From positions 248,001 to 312,000 of the forward strand of contig CAWCAT010000049.1 in the NCBI GenBank assembly GCA_963793625.1: a stretch of DNA of 64,000 nt, given 5' to 3'. Source of the DNA: G963668605 sp963793625 (GTDB taxonomy: Bacteria; Acidobacteriota; Terriglobia; Bryobacterales; Bryobacteraceae). This document shows positions 34,899 to 44,267 of this stretch, one piece after another (within the stretch, counting starts at the first letter, position 1; every line of letters starts with the position of its first letter). A program made the translations under genes and the position numbers. The notes beneath the pieces are model-generated. The model was not told the DNA's origin. It was given only the letters and a program-made list of their open reading frames with translations, and did no database searches.

Positions 34899-36059
34899 TT
34901 GCCGCACGATAAACAACTGCAGTTCAAGACGCTTGCCATTCATGGAGGCCAAGGCCCCGACCCCGCATATGGCGCGGTGATGACGCCGATTTATCAGACA
35001 TCCACGTTCGCATTCAAGGGCGTCAATCAACCCGGTCCCTTCGATTATTCGCGAAGCGGCAATCCGACGCGCAAAGCTCTGGAGACCTGTCTGGCTGCGC
35101 TCGAAGGCGGTACGCACGGTTTCGTTTTCGGCACCGGCATGGCTGCGGAAACCACGCTACTGCTGATGTTTTCCCCCGGCGATCACCTTATTGTGCACAA
35201 CGATCTCTACGGCGGAACGTATCGCCTGCTCACGACCGTGCTCGCCGACAAGAAAGTGGAAACCAGCTTCGTCAACCTACGTGACAGCGCCGCCATTCGT
35301 GCGTCCATGCGCCCCGAAACCAAGGCAATCTGGATCGAATCGCCGACGAATCCCTGCATGAATCTTGTGGATCTGGAAGAGGTCGCGACGCTGGCGCGTG
35401 AACTCGGCGTGATTACGATCTGCGATAACACGTTCCTCTCTCCGTACTTTCAGCGTCCGCTCGATCTGGGCGTCGATGTCGTGCTGCACTCGACCACCAA
35501 ATACATTAACGGTCACTCGGACGTGGTGGGCGGCGCTGTCATCGTCAAAGATGCTGGGTTGGCCGAGCGCATCGGCTATCTGCAGAACGCTCTGGGCACG
35601 TGTGAAGCGCCCTTCGATTGCTTCCTGGTGCTGCGTGGCGTCAAGACACTGGCCGTACGCATGGAGGAGCATAACCGTAACGCGCTCGCGATCGCACGTT
35701 ATCTGGAGCAGCATCCCAAGATCGCTTGTGTACTACATCCGGGGCTCACCAGCCATCCGCAGCATGAACTGGCTCGCAAGCAGATGAAAGGCTACGGCGG
35801 CACGTTCTCGTTCCGCTTGAAAGGCGGGCAGGATGAGGTCTTCCGCATGCTCTCTGCCGTCAAGATTTTCACCCTTGCGGAATCGCTGGGCGGCGTGGAA
35901 TCGCTTATTGAACACCCTACAACCATGACGCACCTATCCGTGCCCACGGACGTACGGAACGCCATGGGCATCACTCCGGATCTGGTCCGGGTTTCGGTCG
36001 GAATCGAGGACGTAAGCGACTTGATCGCCGACCTGGAGGCCGCACTAAAGAACGTTTAG
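34899..36059 (+). CDS. Cystathionine gamma-synthase/lyase family PLP enzyme
   Basis: A 386-residue Cys/Met metabolism PLP-dependent enzyme. The TTG at 34899 is the likely start: GGGAG lies 8 bp upstream and the family N-terminus (FKTLAIHGGQGPDPAYGAV) follows directly. The PLP lysine is K201 in HSTTKYINGHSDVVGG; the YSRSGNPTRKALE and ESPTNP motifs are intact. Family members make cystathionine or homocysteine, or cleave cystathionine; the exact reaction is not fixed by sequence. The next genes are a sulfate ABC transporter, which fits sulfur assimilation. Confidence 0.85.
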   Translation: MPHDKQLQFKTLAIHGGQGPDPAYGAVMTPIYQTSTFAFKGVNQPGPFDYSRSGNPTRKALETCLAALEGGTHGFVFGTGMAAETTLLLMFSPGDHLIVHNDLYGGTYRLLTTVLADKKVETSFVNLRDSAAIRASMRPETKAIWIESPTNPCMNLVDLEEVATLARELGVITICDNTFLSPYFQRPLDLGVDVVLHSTTKYINGHSDVVGGAVIVKDAGLAERIGYLQNALGTCEAPFDCFLVLRGVKTLAVRMEEHNRNALAIARYLEQHPKIACVLHPGLTSHPQHELARKQMKGYGGTFSFRLKGGQDEVFRMLSAVKIFTLAESLGGVESLIEHPTTMTHLSVPTDVRNAMGITPDLVRVSVGIEDVSDLIADLEAALKNV

Positions 36060-36133
36060 GTTGCAAGGCAAGGGGCAATTGTAGTAATCTCTATAGACAT
36101 AGTAGTGATCGACATGGTTTATTGGATTCACAG

Positions 36134-36220
36134 CTCTCTTGGATGCGCATGTAGCTAGGCCCCACCGGTCTAAATGGACCGGAGCGGGCCGCTCTCCTGC
36201 CGTGCCTTTAGACGAGAGAG
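36134..36220 (+). ncRNA. Candidate structured 5' leader with helix covering the PIG-L ribosome site
   Basis: Between the trans-sulfuration enzyme and the PIG-L/sulfate-transport genes the RNA can form nested helices: CTCTCT (36134-36139) with AGAGAG (36215-36220); GGCCC (36158-36162) with GGGCC (36186-36190); and CCGGTC (36165-36170) with GACCGG (36177-36182), loop TAAATG. GTCTAAA (36168-36174) is also exactly complementary to TTTAGAC (36207-36213), allowing an alternative or pseudoknot. The AGAGAG strand is the Shine-Dalgarno region of the gene that starts at 36221/36224, so closing the outer helix would hide it. I could not match it to a known riboswitch class. Prediction from complementarity only. 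Confidence 0.4.
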
Positions 36221-36223
36221 ATG

Positions 36224-37012
36224 ATGAAAACAAACAAATTCCCCTTCCAAACACTTCGCCGCGGCCCAAAGGTATTGATGGTTGTGGCGCACCCCGACGA
36301 CGAATACACCTTCGCCGCGACCAGCTACCGGATCGTCCAGGAAATGGGCGGTCATGTAGATCAGGTTGTGATCACGGACGGCGCCGGCGGGCATCGCTAC
36401 TCCCACGCGGCGGAATCGATCTACGGACTACAACTGACCGATCCGGTGGTTGCACAACAGCATCTTCCAGCAATCCGCAAACAGGAAACGCTACGCGCTG
36501 GCCGGATTCTGGGCATCGGCACGCATTACTTCCTGGACCAGCCGGATCCCGGTTTCACACTCGCCGCCGCTGAAGTGCTGAACGGTGTCTGGGACCGTGC
36601 CGAGATCGTCGCGCGCCTGCACCTCTTGCTGTTGGCAGGGCGTTACGATTCCGTTTTGACGATGCTGCCATCGCTCGACACACACGGCCATCATCAGGCC
36701 GCAACAGCGCTCGCTCTAGAGGCTGTGAACTTACTCCCGAGCGAAATTCGACCGGTTGTATTGACTGGCGAGACCGCAAGCAGCCGCGAGCCTCAGAGGC
36801 GCTTTACGGAGCACCCCGACTTCCCCGAAACACGCGTCGAACACGAACTGCCGACCTACGCCTTCCACCGTGCCGGTTACCAGCACGTCATCAGTTCGGC
36901 CGTCGCGGAGCACAAGACGCAAGGTCTGTTCCAGGCAGTTGCGGGCCATCATGACATCGAACGCTTCTGGACATTCTCTGCCTCCGCCGGGAGTTCTGCC
37001 CTGGCGGCCTAA
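36224..37012 (+). CDS. PIG-L family deacetylase
   Basis: A 262-residue LmbE/PIG-L protein with the family signature AHPDDE (about residues 22-27), which provides His and Asp zinc ligands, and a second metal histidine in the segment SLDTHGHHQAA. ATG at 36224 has a purine run 5 bp upstream; the ATG at 36221 abuts it. Known members remove N-acetyl groups from GlcNAc-containing molecules, for example in mycothiol or bacillithiol synthesis, or in lipid anchors. Its position in front of the sulfate-binding protein (4 bp from its start) suggests a link to sulfur metabolism, possibly to a low-molecular-weight thiol, but this is inference. Confidence 0.8.
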   Translation: MKTNKFPFQTLRRGPKVLMVVAHPDDEYTFAATSYRIVQEMGGHVDQVVITDGAGGHRYSHAAESIYGLQLTDPVVAQQHLPAIRKQETLRAGRILGIGTHYFLDQPDPGFTLAAAEVLNGVWDRAEIVARLHLLLLAGRYDSVLTMLPSLDTHGHHQAATALALEAVNLLPSEIRPVVLTGETASSREPQRRFTEHPDFPETRVEHELPTYAFHRAGYQHVISSAVAEHKTQGLFQAVAGHHDIERFWTFSASAGSSALAA

Positions 37013-37016
37013 ACTT

Positions 37017-38045
37017 ATGAAACCTCTTTCTTTATTGTCCTTCGGCCTGATTGCGCTGGCGCTGCTCAGCGCTGGTTGTGGGGCGACCGCCAAACAAGAT
37101 CCCAGAAACATCACGCTTCGGAACGTCTCTTACGATCCCACGCGCGAGTTCTATCAGGAATTCAATGAGGCGTTCAGTAAGCACTGGCAGGAATCGGGCA
37201 AGGGTGTGATTGAGATCGAACAATCGCATGGCGGCTCCGGCAAGCAGGCTCGCTCCGTTATCGATGGATTGGAAGCCGACGTGGTCACACTCGCGCTGGC
37301 CTACGACGTCAACGCGATCGCGGAACGCGCGAAGCTGCTGCCGGCGAACTGGCAGACCAGACTGCTGCGCAACAGTTGCCCGTACACATCCACCATCGTC
37401 TTCCTGGTGCGTAAGGGTAATCCCAAAGGCATCAAAAACTGGGACGACCTTGTCAGACCCGACGTCGCAGTGATCACGCCGAATCCCAAAACTTCCGGCG
37501 GCGCACGTTGGAATTACCTTGCGGCCTGGGGCTATGCGCTGCGCAAGAACAATGGCGATGAGGCGAAGGCCCGGCAGTTCGTGACATCCATCTATAAAAA
37601 TGTGCCCGTGCTCGATTCCGGCGCGCGCGGCGCCACCACCACCTTCGTGCAGCGCAAACTGGGCGACGTGATGCTGTGCTGGGAAAACGAAGCTTTCCTG
37701 GCCCAGAAGGAATTCGCCGGTGAACAACTGCAGATGGTGCTACCTTCGGTCAGTATTCTTGCGGAACCGCCGGTTGCCGTAATCGACGCAGTGGTCAACC
37801 GGCATGGCACGCGCGCTGCAGCCGAAGCTTACGTTCAGTACCTCTACTCAGCTGCGGGCCAGGAGATCGCCGGCAAGCACCACTTCCGCCCGTACCTTCG
37901 GGAAGTCGCGCGCAAGTTCGACACTAAATTCACCGAGATTCCCATGTTCAGCGTGGATGAGGTGTTCGGCAGTTGGAAGCAGGCTCAGGAAAAACATTTC
38001 AGCGACAACGGGATTTTCGATCAGATTTACACACCCGGCAGGTAA
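37017..38045 (+). CDS. cysP: Sulfate ABC transporter periplasmic binding lipoprotein (CysP/Sbp)
   Basis: A 342-residue protein with a lipobox (LLSAG-C21), so the mature protein is a membrane-attached binding protein. The segments NVSYDPTREFYQEFN, VIEIEQSHGGSGKQARSVIDGLEADVVTLALAYDV and NPKTSGGARWNYLAAWG are the sulfate-binding family signature. The start at 37017 follows the PIG-L stop by 4 bp; an upstream extension to 36870 lies inside that gene and is not used. It feeds sulfate or thiosulfate to CysTW. Confidence 0.92.
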   Translation: MKPLSLLSFGLIALALLSAGCGATAKQDPRNITLRNVSYDPTREFYQEFNEAFSKHWQESGKGVIEIEQSHGGSGKQARSVIDGLEADVVTLALAYDVNAIAERAKLLPANWQTRLLRNSCPYTSTIVFLVRKGNPKGIKNWDDLVRPDVAVITPNPKTSGGARWNYLAAWGYALRKNNGDEAKARQFVTSIYKNVPVLDSGARGATTTFVQRKLGDVMLCWENEAFLAQKEFAGEQLQMVLPSVSILAEPPVAVIDAVVNRHGTRAAAEAYVQYLYSAAGQEIAGKHHFRPYLREVARKFDTKFTEIPMFSVDEVFGSWKQAQEKHFSDNGIFDQIYTPGR

Positions 38046-38048
38046 AAC

Positions 38049-38885
38049 TTGGCAGCAAAACGACACAGCGTTTTACCGGGACTGAACCTTACGTTGGGGT
38101 ACACGGTGTTGTATCTCAGCCTGATCGTGCTGCTGCCGCTTTCTGCAATGCTCGCGAAAACCGCGACGCTCTCGTGGCCGCGTTATGTGCAGATCGTCAC
38201 GGATCCGCGCGCGATTGCGTCGTATAAACTCACTCTTGGCGCGGCGTTTACCGGCGCCTGCATCAACGCAATTTTCGGACTGATCGTGGCGTGGGTGCTG
38301 GTGCGTTATCACTTCCCCGGGCGGCGATTTCTCGATGCGCTGGTCAACTTGCCTTTCGCTCTGCCCACTGCCGTATCAGGCATCGCGCTCACCTCGGTCT
38401 ATTCCAAAACAGGCTGGATTGGACAGTACCTGGATCCACTCGGAATTCAGGCAGCGTTTTCGCCACTGGGCGTAGTAATCGCACTCACTTTCATTGGGCT
38501 GCCCTTCGTCGTACGCACGCTGCAGCCTGCAATTGAGGATCTGGACGGAGGGGTGGAGGAAGCCGCGGCAACGCTGGGAGCCACGCGCCTGCAAACATTT
38601 CGACATGTAATTTTGCCTGCTATATTTCCCGCGCTGCTGACCGGGTTTTCCATGGCTTTTGCGCGCGCGCTCGGCGAGTACGGTTCAGTGGTTTTCATCT
38701 CCGGCAACATGCCTATGAAGACAGAAATCGCTTCACTGCTGATCATCAGCAAGCTGGAGCAATACGACTACGCCGGAGCCACAGCGATTGGCTCGACCCT
38801 GCTTGCCGCGTCGTTCGTGCTGTTGCTCTCGATCAACCTGCTGCAATGGTGGGCGAATCATCGCCATAGCGGAGTGGGGAACTAA
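38049..38885 (+). CDS. cysT: Sulfate ABC transporter permease CysT
   Basis: A 278-residue membrane protein with about six helices and the permease EAA-type motif (VEEAAATLGATRLQTFRHVILPAIFPALLTGF). The likely start is TTG at 38049, four bases after the stop of the binding protein, because no ATG is nearby in this frame. Family length is typical (about 275-280). It forms the channel with CysW. Confidence 0.9.
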   Translation: MAAKRHSVLPGLNLTLGYTVLYLSLIVLLPLSAMLAKTATLSWPRYVQIVTDPRAIASYKLTLGAAFTGACINAIFGLIVAWVLVRYHFPGRRFLDALVNLPFALPTAVSGIALTSVYSKTGWIGQYLDPLGIQAAFSPLGVVIALTFIGLPFVVRTLQPAIEDLDGGVEEAAATLGATRLQTFRHVILPAIFPALLTGFSMAFARALGEYGSVVFISGNMPMKTEIASLLIISKLEQYDYAGATAIGSTLLAASFVLLLSINLLQWWANHRHSGVGN

Positions 38886-38887
38886 GT

Positions 38888-39748
38888 ATGGCGGACCGGC
38901 GCGCACTTACGACGGAACCAGCCTGGGTTCGCCACACACTGATTTTTGTGGCTATCGCGTTTCTCGCGGCGTTTCTACTGGTGCCGTTGCTGGCAGTATT
39001 CACCGAGGCCCTGCGCAAAGGATTTGGCGCGTATCTGCTGAGCTTACGCGATCCGGGCGCACTTTCCGCGATCAAGCTAACATTGATCGCCGCAGTTGTC
39101 GCGGTGCCGGCCAATTTGATTTTCGGACTCGCGGCTTCGTGGTCCATCGCAAAATTCGATTTCCGCGGACGCAGTCTGCTGTTGACGCTGATCGATTTGC
39201 CTTTCGCAGTTTCGCCCGTTGTCTCCGGATTGGTTTTCGTGCTGCTCTTCGGTCTTCAAGGCTGGTTTGGGAAATGGCTCACTACGGTTAATCTGCAGAT
39301 CATCTTTGCAGTGCCGGGGATCGTGCTCGCGTCCATCTTCGTGACATTTCCATTCGTCGCGCGTGAGCTGATTCCATTAATGCAGGAACAGGGCGACGAA
39401 GAAGAACAAGCTGCCATTCTGCTTGGCGCGAGTGGCTGGCAAACTTTTTGGTACATCACGCTGCCCAATGTGAAATGGGCGCTGCTGTACGGCGTTGTGC
39501 TCTGCAATGCCCGTGCGATGGGCGAGTTCGGCGCGGTCTCCGTGGTCTCAGGCCACATCCGAGGCAAGACGAACACCATGCCGCTGCACGTCGAAATTCT
39601 TTACAACGAATACAACTTTGTCGGCGCGTTCGCGGTGGCCAGCCTGCTGGCATTGCTCGCACTGGTCACGCTGGCGGCCAAGAGCGCACTGGAGTGGAAA
39701 GTCCGCCGGCAGCGTGCCGCACTGGCGATGGAATTGGAGGCTGCGTAA
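38888..39748 (+). CDS. cysW: Sulfate ABC transporter permease CysW
   Basis: A 286-residue membrane protein with about six helices and the permease EAA motif (EEEQAAILLGASGWQTFWYITLPNVKWALLYG). ATG at 38888 is 3 bp after the CysT stop. The stop TAA overlaps the ATG of the ATPase gene (TAATG), so all transporter genes are coupled. Confidence 0.92.
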   Translation: MADRRALTTEPAWVRHTLIFVAIAFLAAFLLVPLLAVFTEALRKGFGAYLLSLRDPGALSAIKLTLIAAVVAVPANLIFGLAASWSIAKFDFRGRSLLLTLIDLPFAVSPVVSGLVFVLLFGLQGWFGKWLTTVNLQIIFAVPGIVLASIFVTFPFVARELIPLMQEQGDEEEQAAILLGASGWQTFWYITLPNVKWALLYGVVLCNARAMGEFGAVSVVSGHIRGKTNTMPLHVEILYNEYNFVGAFAVASLLALLALVTLAAKSALEWKVRRQRAALAMELEAA

Positions 39749-40824
39749 TGAGCATCGAGGTACGCAACATCTCGAAGACGTTCGGGAGCTTTCATGCCCT
39801 CCGTGATGTCAGTCTGAAGATCAATGACGGCGAACTGATTGCGCTGCTTGGTCCATCGGGCTCCGGCAAAACGACACTGCTACGAGTGATCGCTGGGCTG
39901 GAATCGGCCGATGTTACTGAAGGCAGTTCGGTGCTGTTCCACAACGAAGATATCACCACGCAGGATCCGTCCGAGCGCGGCGTTGGCTTCGTGTTTCAAC
40001 ACTACGCCCTTTTCCGCAACATGACGGTGTTCGATAATATCGCGTTCGGTTTGCGCGTGCGTCCGCGGGCGCAGCGGCCGGCCGACAAGGTGATTCAGTC
40101 GAAGGTCGAGGAACTGCTTAGACTGATCCACCTGGAAGGCCTCGCAAGTCGATACCCTTCGCAGCTTTCGGGCGGGCAGCGTCAGCGAGTTGCACTGGCG
40201 CGCGCCCTGGCTATTGAACCGAAGATGCTTTTGCTAGATGAGCCCTTCGGCGCGCTCGATGCCAAGGTGCGGCAAAACCTGCGCCGCTGGTTACGCCGTT
40301 TACACGACGAAATCCACGTCACCAGCATTCTGGTTACACACGATCAGGACGAAGCGCTCGAAGTCGCCGACCGGATCGTCGTCATGAATCAGGGACGCAT
40401 CGAGCAGATCGGCACGCCGGAAGAAGTCTTTCACAAACCCGCCTCGGAATTCGTGATGGATTTTCTGGGCAGCGTCAATCTGTTCCATGGCCGCATTGAG
40501 GATGGACGCGCGGTCGTCGGATCGGTCGCGCTCGACAAGGCAAACGAGCATGCACCCGATGGCCAGTCCGCACGCGTCTTCGTACGTCCGTACGATTTGG
40601 AGATTCAACGGAACGATGACGGACGTCCGGCATTGCGGGCACGCGTCGAGCGAATTCAATCCGCAGGGCCCAGCGTGAAGGTGGAACTGAGTCGCGAAGA
40701 CGGCGAACCGATCGTGGTCGAACTATCTCACGACAGGTTCCGGGAAACCCCTATTCAGGTGGGCGATAACGTGTTCGTCAGCATGCGCGAAGCACGGGTC
40801 TTCCTGGAAGACTATTCAATTTAG
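39748..40824 (+). CDS. cysA: Sulfate ABC transporter ATPase CysA
   Basis: A 358-residue ATPase. The ATG at 39748 overlaps the CysW stop. Walker A is GPSGSGKT (35-42), the signature motif LSGGQRQR and Walker B LLLDEPFGALD are intact, and the Q-loop VGFVFQHYALF is present. The C-terminal part (FVRPYDLEIQRNDDG, ELSHDRFRETPIQVGDNVF) is the regulatory TOBE domain. It powers sulfate uptake with the preceding permeases; no regulator gene (cysB-like) is seen. Confidence 0.92.
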   Translation: MSIEVRNISKTFGSFHALRDVSLKINDGELIALLGPSGSGKTTLLRVIAGLESADVTEGSSVLFHNEDITTQDPSERGVGFVFQHYALFRNMTVFDNIAFGLRVRPRAQRPADKVIQSKVEELLRLIHLEGLASRYPSQLSGGQRQRVALARALAIEPKMLLLDEPFGALDAKVRQNLRRWLRRLHDEIHVTSILVTHDQDEALEVADRIVVMNQGRIEQIGTPEEVFHKPASEFVMDFLGSVNLFHGRIEDGRAVVGSVALDKANEHAPDGQSARVFVRPYDLEIQRNDDGRPALRARVERIQSAGPSVKVELSREDGEPIVVELSHDRFRETPIQVGDNVFVSMREARVFLEDYSI

Positions 40825-40849
40825 ACCGTTGTACTATATTTGACTGCAT

Positions 40850-41746
40850 ATGAATCGCAGAGAGTTTGTTGCGGGGCTGTTGATGCCCGTTCAGCGCAGC
40901 GTGCTCGTGCATGAGCACGTCATGGTGGATTTCATTGGCGCGGACCAAATAAAGCCGGGCCGCTATGATGCGGACGAAGTCTTCCGGGTGGCCAAGCCAA
41001 AGCTCGAAGAGATTCAGCGACTGGGCTGCCGGCGATTGCTGGAGTGCACTCCGAATTTCCTGGGTCGCGATCCGAAACTGCTGGCGCGTCTGGCTGATGC
41101 AGTAGGGGTTGAGATTTGGACGAACACAGGAATCTATGGCGCGGCGAATCATAAGTTCGTTCCGGCATTCGCGACCACCGAAACCGCGCAACAACTGGCC
41201 CGTCGTTGGATCACTGAGGCGCAACGCGGTGTGGATGGCATCAAGCCGCGCTTCATCAAGACCGGCGTGAACAAGGGTCCGCTCGATCCGCTGGATCGAA
41301 AACTGATTCAGGCCGCAGCGATTACTTCCCGCGAAACTGGTTTGACCATTCAATCCCATACCGGCAATGGCGCGGCTGCGCTGGAACAACTTGACGTCGT
41401 GACAAGCGAAAAAGTGGATCCGAAGAAATTCGTGTGGGTACATGCGCAGAGCGAAAAGGATCACGGAATCCACGACAAAATTGCGCGGGCCGGCGCGTGG
41501 GTTGAATTCGACGGCATCAGCGAGAAATCGGCCGCCTGGCATTTAGAGTGCGTGCGCTACATGGCTGGCAAGAATCTGCTGGCGCGCACGCTGATTTCGC
41601 AGGATGCGGGTTGGTATCGCGTCGGCGAACCGGGAGGCGGTGCTTATCGCGGCTACACCTACATCTACACGGATTTCCTGCCGAAACTCGATCCGGCTGA
41701 GGTGCGCGTGCTGATGGTTGATAACCCGGTGAAAGCGTTCGAATAG
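40850..41746 (+). CDS. Phosphotriesterase-family metal-dependent hydrolase
   Basis: A 298-residue TIM-barrel hydrolase of the phosphotriesterase/amidohydrolase superfamily. Candidate ligands are H21 and H23 (VLVHEHVMVDF), the carbamylated lysine K137 (FIKTGVN), H170 (QSHTGN), H198 (VHAQSEK) and D252 (LISQDAGWY). The start MNRREFVAG recalls a Tat signal, but the following hydrophobic part is too short, so export is uncertain. Substrate is unknown. It is tail-to-tail with the PTS operon, with only one base between the stops, so no separate terminator fits between them. Confidence 0.8.
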   Translation: MNRREFVAGLLMPVQRSVLVHEHVMVDFIGADQIKPGRYDADEVFRVAKPKLEEIQRLGCRRLLECTPNFLGRDPKLLARLADAVGVEIWTNTGIYGAANHKFVPAFATTETAQQLARRWITEAQRGVDGIKPRFIKTGVNKGPLDPLDRKLIQAAAITSRETGLTIQSHTGNGAAALEQLDVVTSEKVDPKKFVWVHAQSEKDHGIHDKIARAGAWVEFDGISEKSAAWHLECVRYMAGKNLLARTLISQDAGWYRVGEPGGGAYRGYTYIYTDFLPKLDPAEVRVLMVDNPVKAFE

Positions 41747-41747
41747 C

Positions 41748-44267
41748 CTAGGACAGCGCTATATCGAGTTCGTTGGCAAGATGCGCCAACAGTGACTCGC
41801 GATCAGTCGCATTCAGAATCGCATTTCGGAATTCTTCATGCATCAGTTTGCGTGCGAGTTTGGAAAAAACCTGCATGTGTGCGCCGTTTGCGCCGGATTC
41901 TCGCATCGCCAGCAGGATGACTACGCGCACCGGTTGGCCATCGAGCGAACCCCATTCGATCGGCTGTTTTAGCTTCAGGACGCCGATGGAACTGCTAGCC
42001 ATACCGTCGGTCTTGCAGTGCGGGATCGCAAAGCCAGAGCCGAGCCCTGTGGAATACACGGCTTCGCGTTTCCAGACGGCCGCTTCTACCTGCTGCGGAT
42101 TTTGGGTTCGTTCCGCAATATAGAACGCATCTACGATCTCGCGAATCGCTTCGTCCTTGCATTCACTTTCGCCGTCCAGCAGCACCAGTTCGGCATTCAG
42201 CAAAGGCTGCGCGGTACTCAGTGCTTGTTGACGCTCGAGCAGGCTATCGACTTCATCCACACGCTGACACGCCATCGCCTGATGCAGGAGCTCACGGCAA
42301 TTTGCGGCGGACAGTTGCGCGATGCCGGCTTTCAGCGCAGGTATCGCAGACGCAGTGCCGCTGATTTCATCCAGGCCCAGACCCACCAGCAACGGGAGTT
42401 GGCGGAGATCACCGGCCATCTCGCCGCACATTCCGATCCACTTCCCGCCGCTCTGTGCCGCATTTACGATTTGATGCAACATGCGAAGAAAGCTCGGATG
42501 ACGCACGTTTGAAAGACTCGCGATGCGCGCGTTGTCGCGATCGACTGCGAAGAAATACTGCGCGAGGTCGTTGGTGCCGATGCTAAAGAAATCGACTTCG
42601 GGGCACAACTGATCAATGCTGAACGCGACCGAGGGCACTTCGATCATGATGCCTACCGGCATGGCCGTATCGAAGTTGACGCCTTCAGACTGAAGCGCAC
42701 TTTGAATCTGCGCGACGCGCGCCTTGAACCAGCGCACTTCGCTCAGCGTCGAAATCATCGGGACCATGACCTGGATGCGACCGTGCGCCGAAGCTCGGAT
42801 CGTCGCGCGCAATTGTGCGTCAAGCAAGGATTGGTGCTCTGGGTAAATTCGCACCCCACGATAGCCGAGAAAAGGATTAGCCTCGTGCGGCAGGTTCAGG
42901 TACGGTAAGGGCTTGTCTCCGCCGATATCGATGGTGCGAATGATCACCGGGCGTCCGTTCGCGGCGCGTGCGGCCTGGGCATATACCTCGTACTGTTCTT
43001 GTTCGGACGGCGCGGAATCACGCCCGGCAAACAGCATTTCCGTGCGAAACACTCCGATGCCATCAGCGCCTTGTTCGAAAGCGGGAAGCAGTTCCTCGGC
43101 AGACGAGACATTTGCGGCAACGTCGATCTTCTGCCCGTCAACGGTGCACGCGGTCGCCTTGGCGAAGCGCGCCAGCGTGGTCTGCCTCCGCTGCAGCGTG
43201 TTCCACTCGCGTTTGTAAAAGCGCTGCACCGGAGCGCTCCATTCGTCAATGATCAAACCGCGATTCGCGTCAACGACCACCTCTGTACCGGGCGTAAGCA
43301 CGAGCGTGGCATCCTTCACGCCGGCCAGCGTCGGAATGCCAAGTGAGCGAGCCAGAATCACTGTATGCGACATTGCGCCGGCACTCGCCAGCACCAAACC
43401 CTTGAGCCATTTCCGATCCAGCGCAAGCAACTGCCGCGGCGCGAGGTTTTCGGCGACGACGACCGAAGGGGCCCTCAGAGTGACAACCGGTTGCTGGAAT
43501 CTCGCACCGTAGATTTCTTCGAGCAACTGCAGGCAGATGTCCTGCATGTCGATGGCGCGTTCGCGAATGTAGAGGCTCTCCGCAGCGCGCAGTGTCGCAG
43601 TAAAGATTTCGGCGGCATCGCAAACAGCCTGCCCCGCGGAGCGGCCCTTACTGACTTGCTCGTGCAATTTCTGTGCCAGAGATACGTCCCCAACGATTGC
43701 CAGGTGTGCCTTGAGAACCGCCGATTCAGTAGCCGATTGGTTGCGCGCCACTGCCGTTTCGAGTTTAGAGCCAACCGCTGCGAGGGCGGCTTCGACTTTC
43801 GCGCGTTCCTTGACTGGATCGACTGCGACCTCACGGCGTAATTCTTCAGGCAGTACGACGCCGCCGATCACAACGACGCTTCCCTGCCCGATCCCGCGAC
43901 TCACAGCGACTCCGCTGTGCCACTTCACGTTCGCGTCGAGCAAGACCCGCGGCAGTGAACCGCCGTCTGTTTGCACGGCGGCGAGCGCTTCATCGCAACC
44001 CGGCAGCACGGTTTCGACAAACTTTCGCAACGCATCGCAAGCGGCTTGCTCGTCATCGCCATTCACACGAATGCTGCACGGGTCCGCCAGCCTGACGTCG
44101 GCGGCGATAAGCGAGAGTACGCTTTTTGCATTCGCGACCGCGGCGCTGCGCAAATTCGTCAGTGTGCATTCTGCTGCGAATTCGTTCGCGACATCAGCAA
44201 AGTGACTCGACGGCCTGGCATGCAAGCCGTTCGGCAGCGGACACGCGAATGTGAATTCCAGGCTCAC
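41748..44267 (-). CDS. Fused PTS protein HPr-EI-EIIA(Fru)
   Basis: An 839-residue phosphoryl-transfer protein with three domains. HPr spans ~1-95 with active H16 in GLHARPSS and a regulatory-type serine S49. Enzyme I spans ~115-670 with active H301 in GAMSHT, C614 in GMCGEM and the PEP-binding regions RTEMLF and NPFLGYRG. Fructose-type EIIA spans ~690-839 with active H750 in GFAIPHCK. The start is GTG at 44267, which overlaps the stop of the EIIB gene (GTGA). All general and sugar-specific phosphocarriers except IIB and IIC are on one chain. No separate ptsH or ptsI is seen in the window. Confidence 0.92.
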   Translation of the reverse strand: MSLEFTFACPLPNGLHARPSSHFADVANEFAAECTLTNLRSAAVANAKSVLSLIAADVRLADPCSIRVNGDDEQAACDALRKFVETVLPGCDEALAAVQTDGGSLPRVLLDANVKWHSGVAVSRGIGQGSVVVIGGVVLPEELRREVAVDPVKERAKVEAALAAVGSKLETAVARNQSATESAVLKAHLAIVGDVSLAQKLHEQVSKGRSAGQAVCDAAEIFTATLRAAESLYIRERAIDMQDICLQLLEEIYGARFQQPVVTLRAPSVVVAENLAPRQLLALDRKWLKGLVLASAGAMSHTVILARSLGIPTLAGVKDATLVLTPGTEVVVDANRGLIIDEWSAPVQRFYKREWNTLQRRQTTLARFAKATACTVDGQKIDVAANVSSAEELLPAFEQGADGIGVFRTEMLFAGRDSAPSEQEQYEVYAQAARAANGRPVIIRTIDIGGDKPLPYLNLPHEANPFLGYRGVRIYPEHQSLLDAQLRATIRASAHGRIQVMVPMISTLSEVRWFKARVAQIQSALQSEGVNFDTAMPVGIMIEVPSVAFSIDQLCPEVDFFSIGTNDLAQYFFAVDRDNARIASLSNVRHPSFLRMLHQIVNAAQSGGKWIGMCGEMAGDLRQLPLLVGLGLDEISGTASAIPALKAGIAQLSAANCRELLHQAMACQRVDEVDSLLERQQALSTAQPLLNAELVLLDGESECKDEAIREIVDAFYIAERTQNPQQVEAAVWKREAVYSTGLGSGFAIPHCKTDGMASSSIGVLKLKQPIEWGSLDGQPVRVVILLAMRESGANGAHMQVFSKLARKLMHEEFRNAILNATDRESLLAHLANELDIALS

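Noticed and set aside
36141..36163. SAM-II riboswitch
   Set aside because: Only ATGTAGCTA is shared; the required upstream hairpin and A-rich pseudoknot are missing.
36870..37016. Longer start for the sulfate-binding protein
   Set aside because: It would overlap the PIG-L gene, and the lipobox signal peptide begins at 37017.
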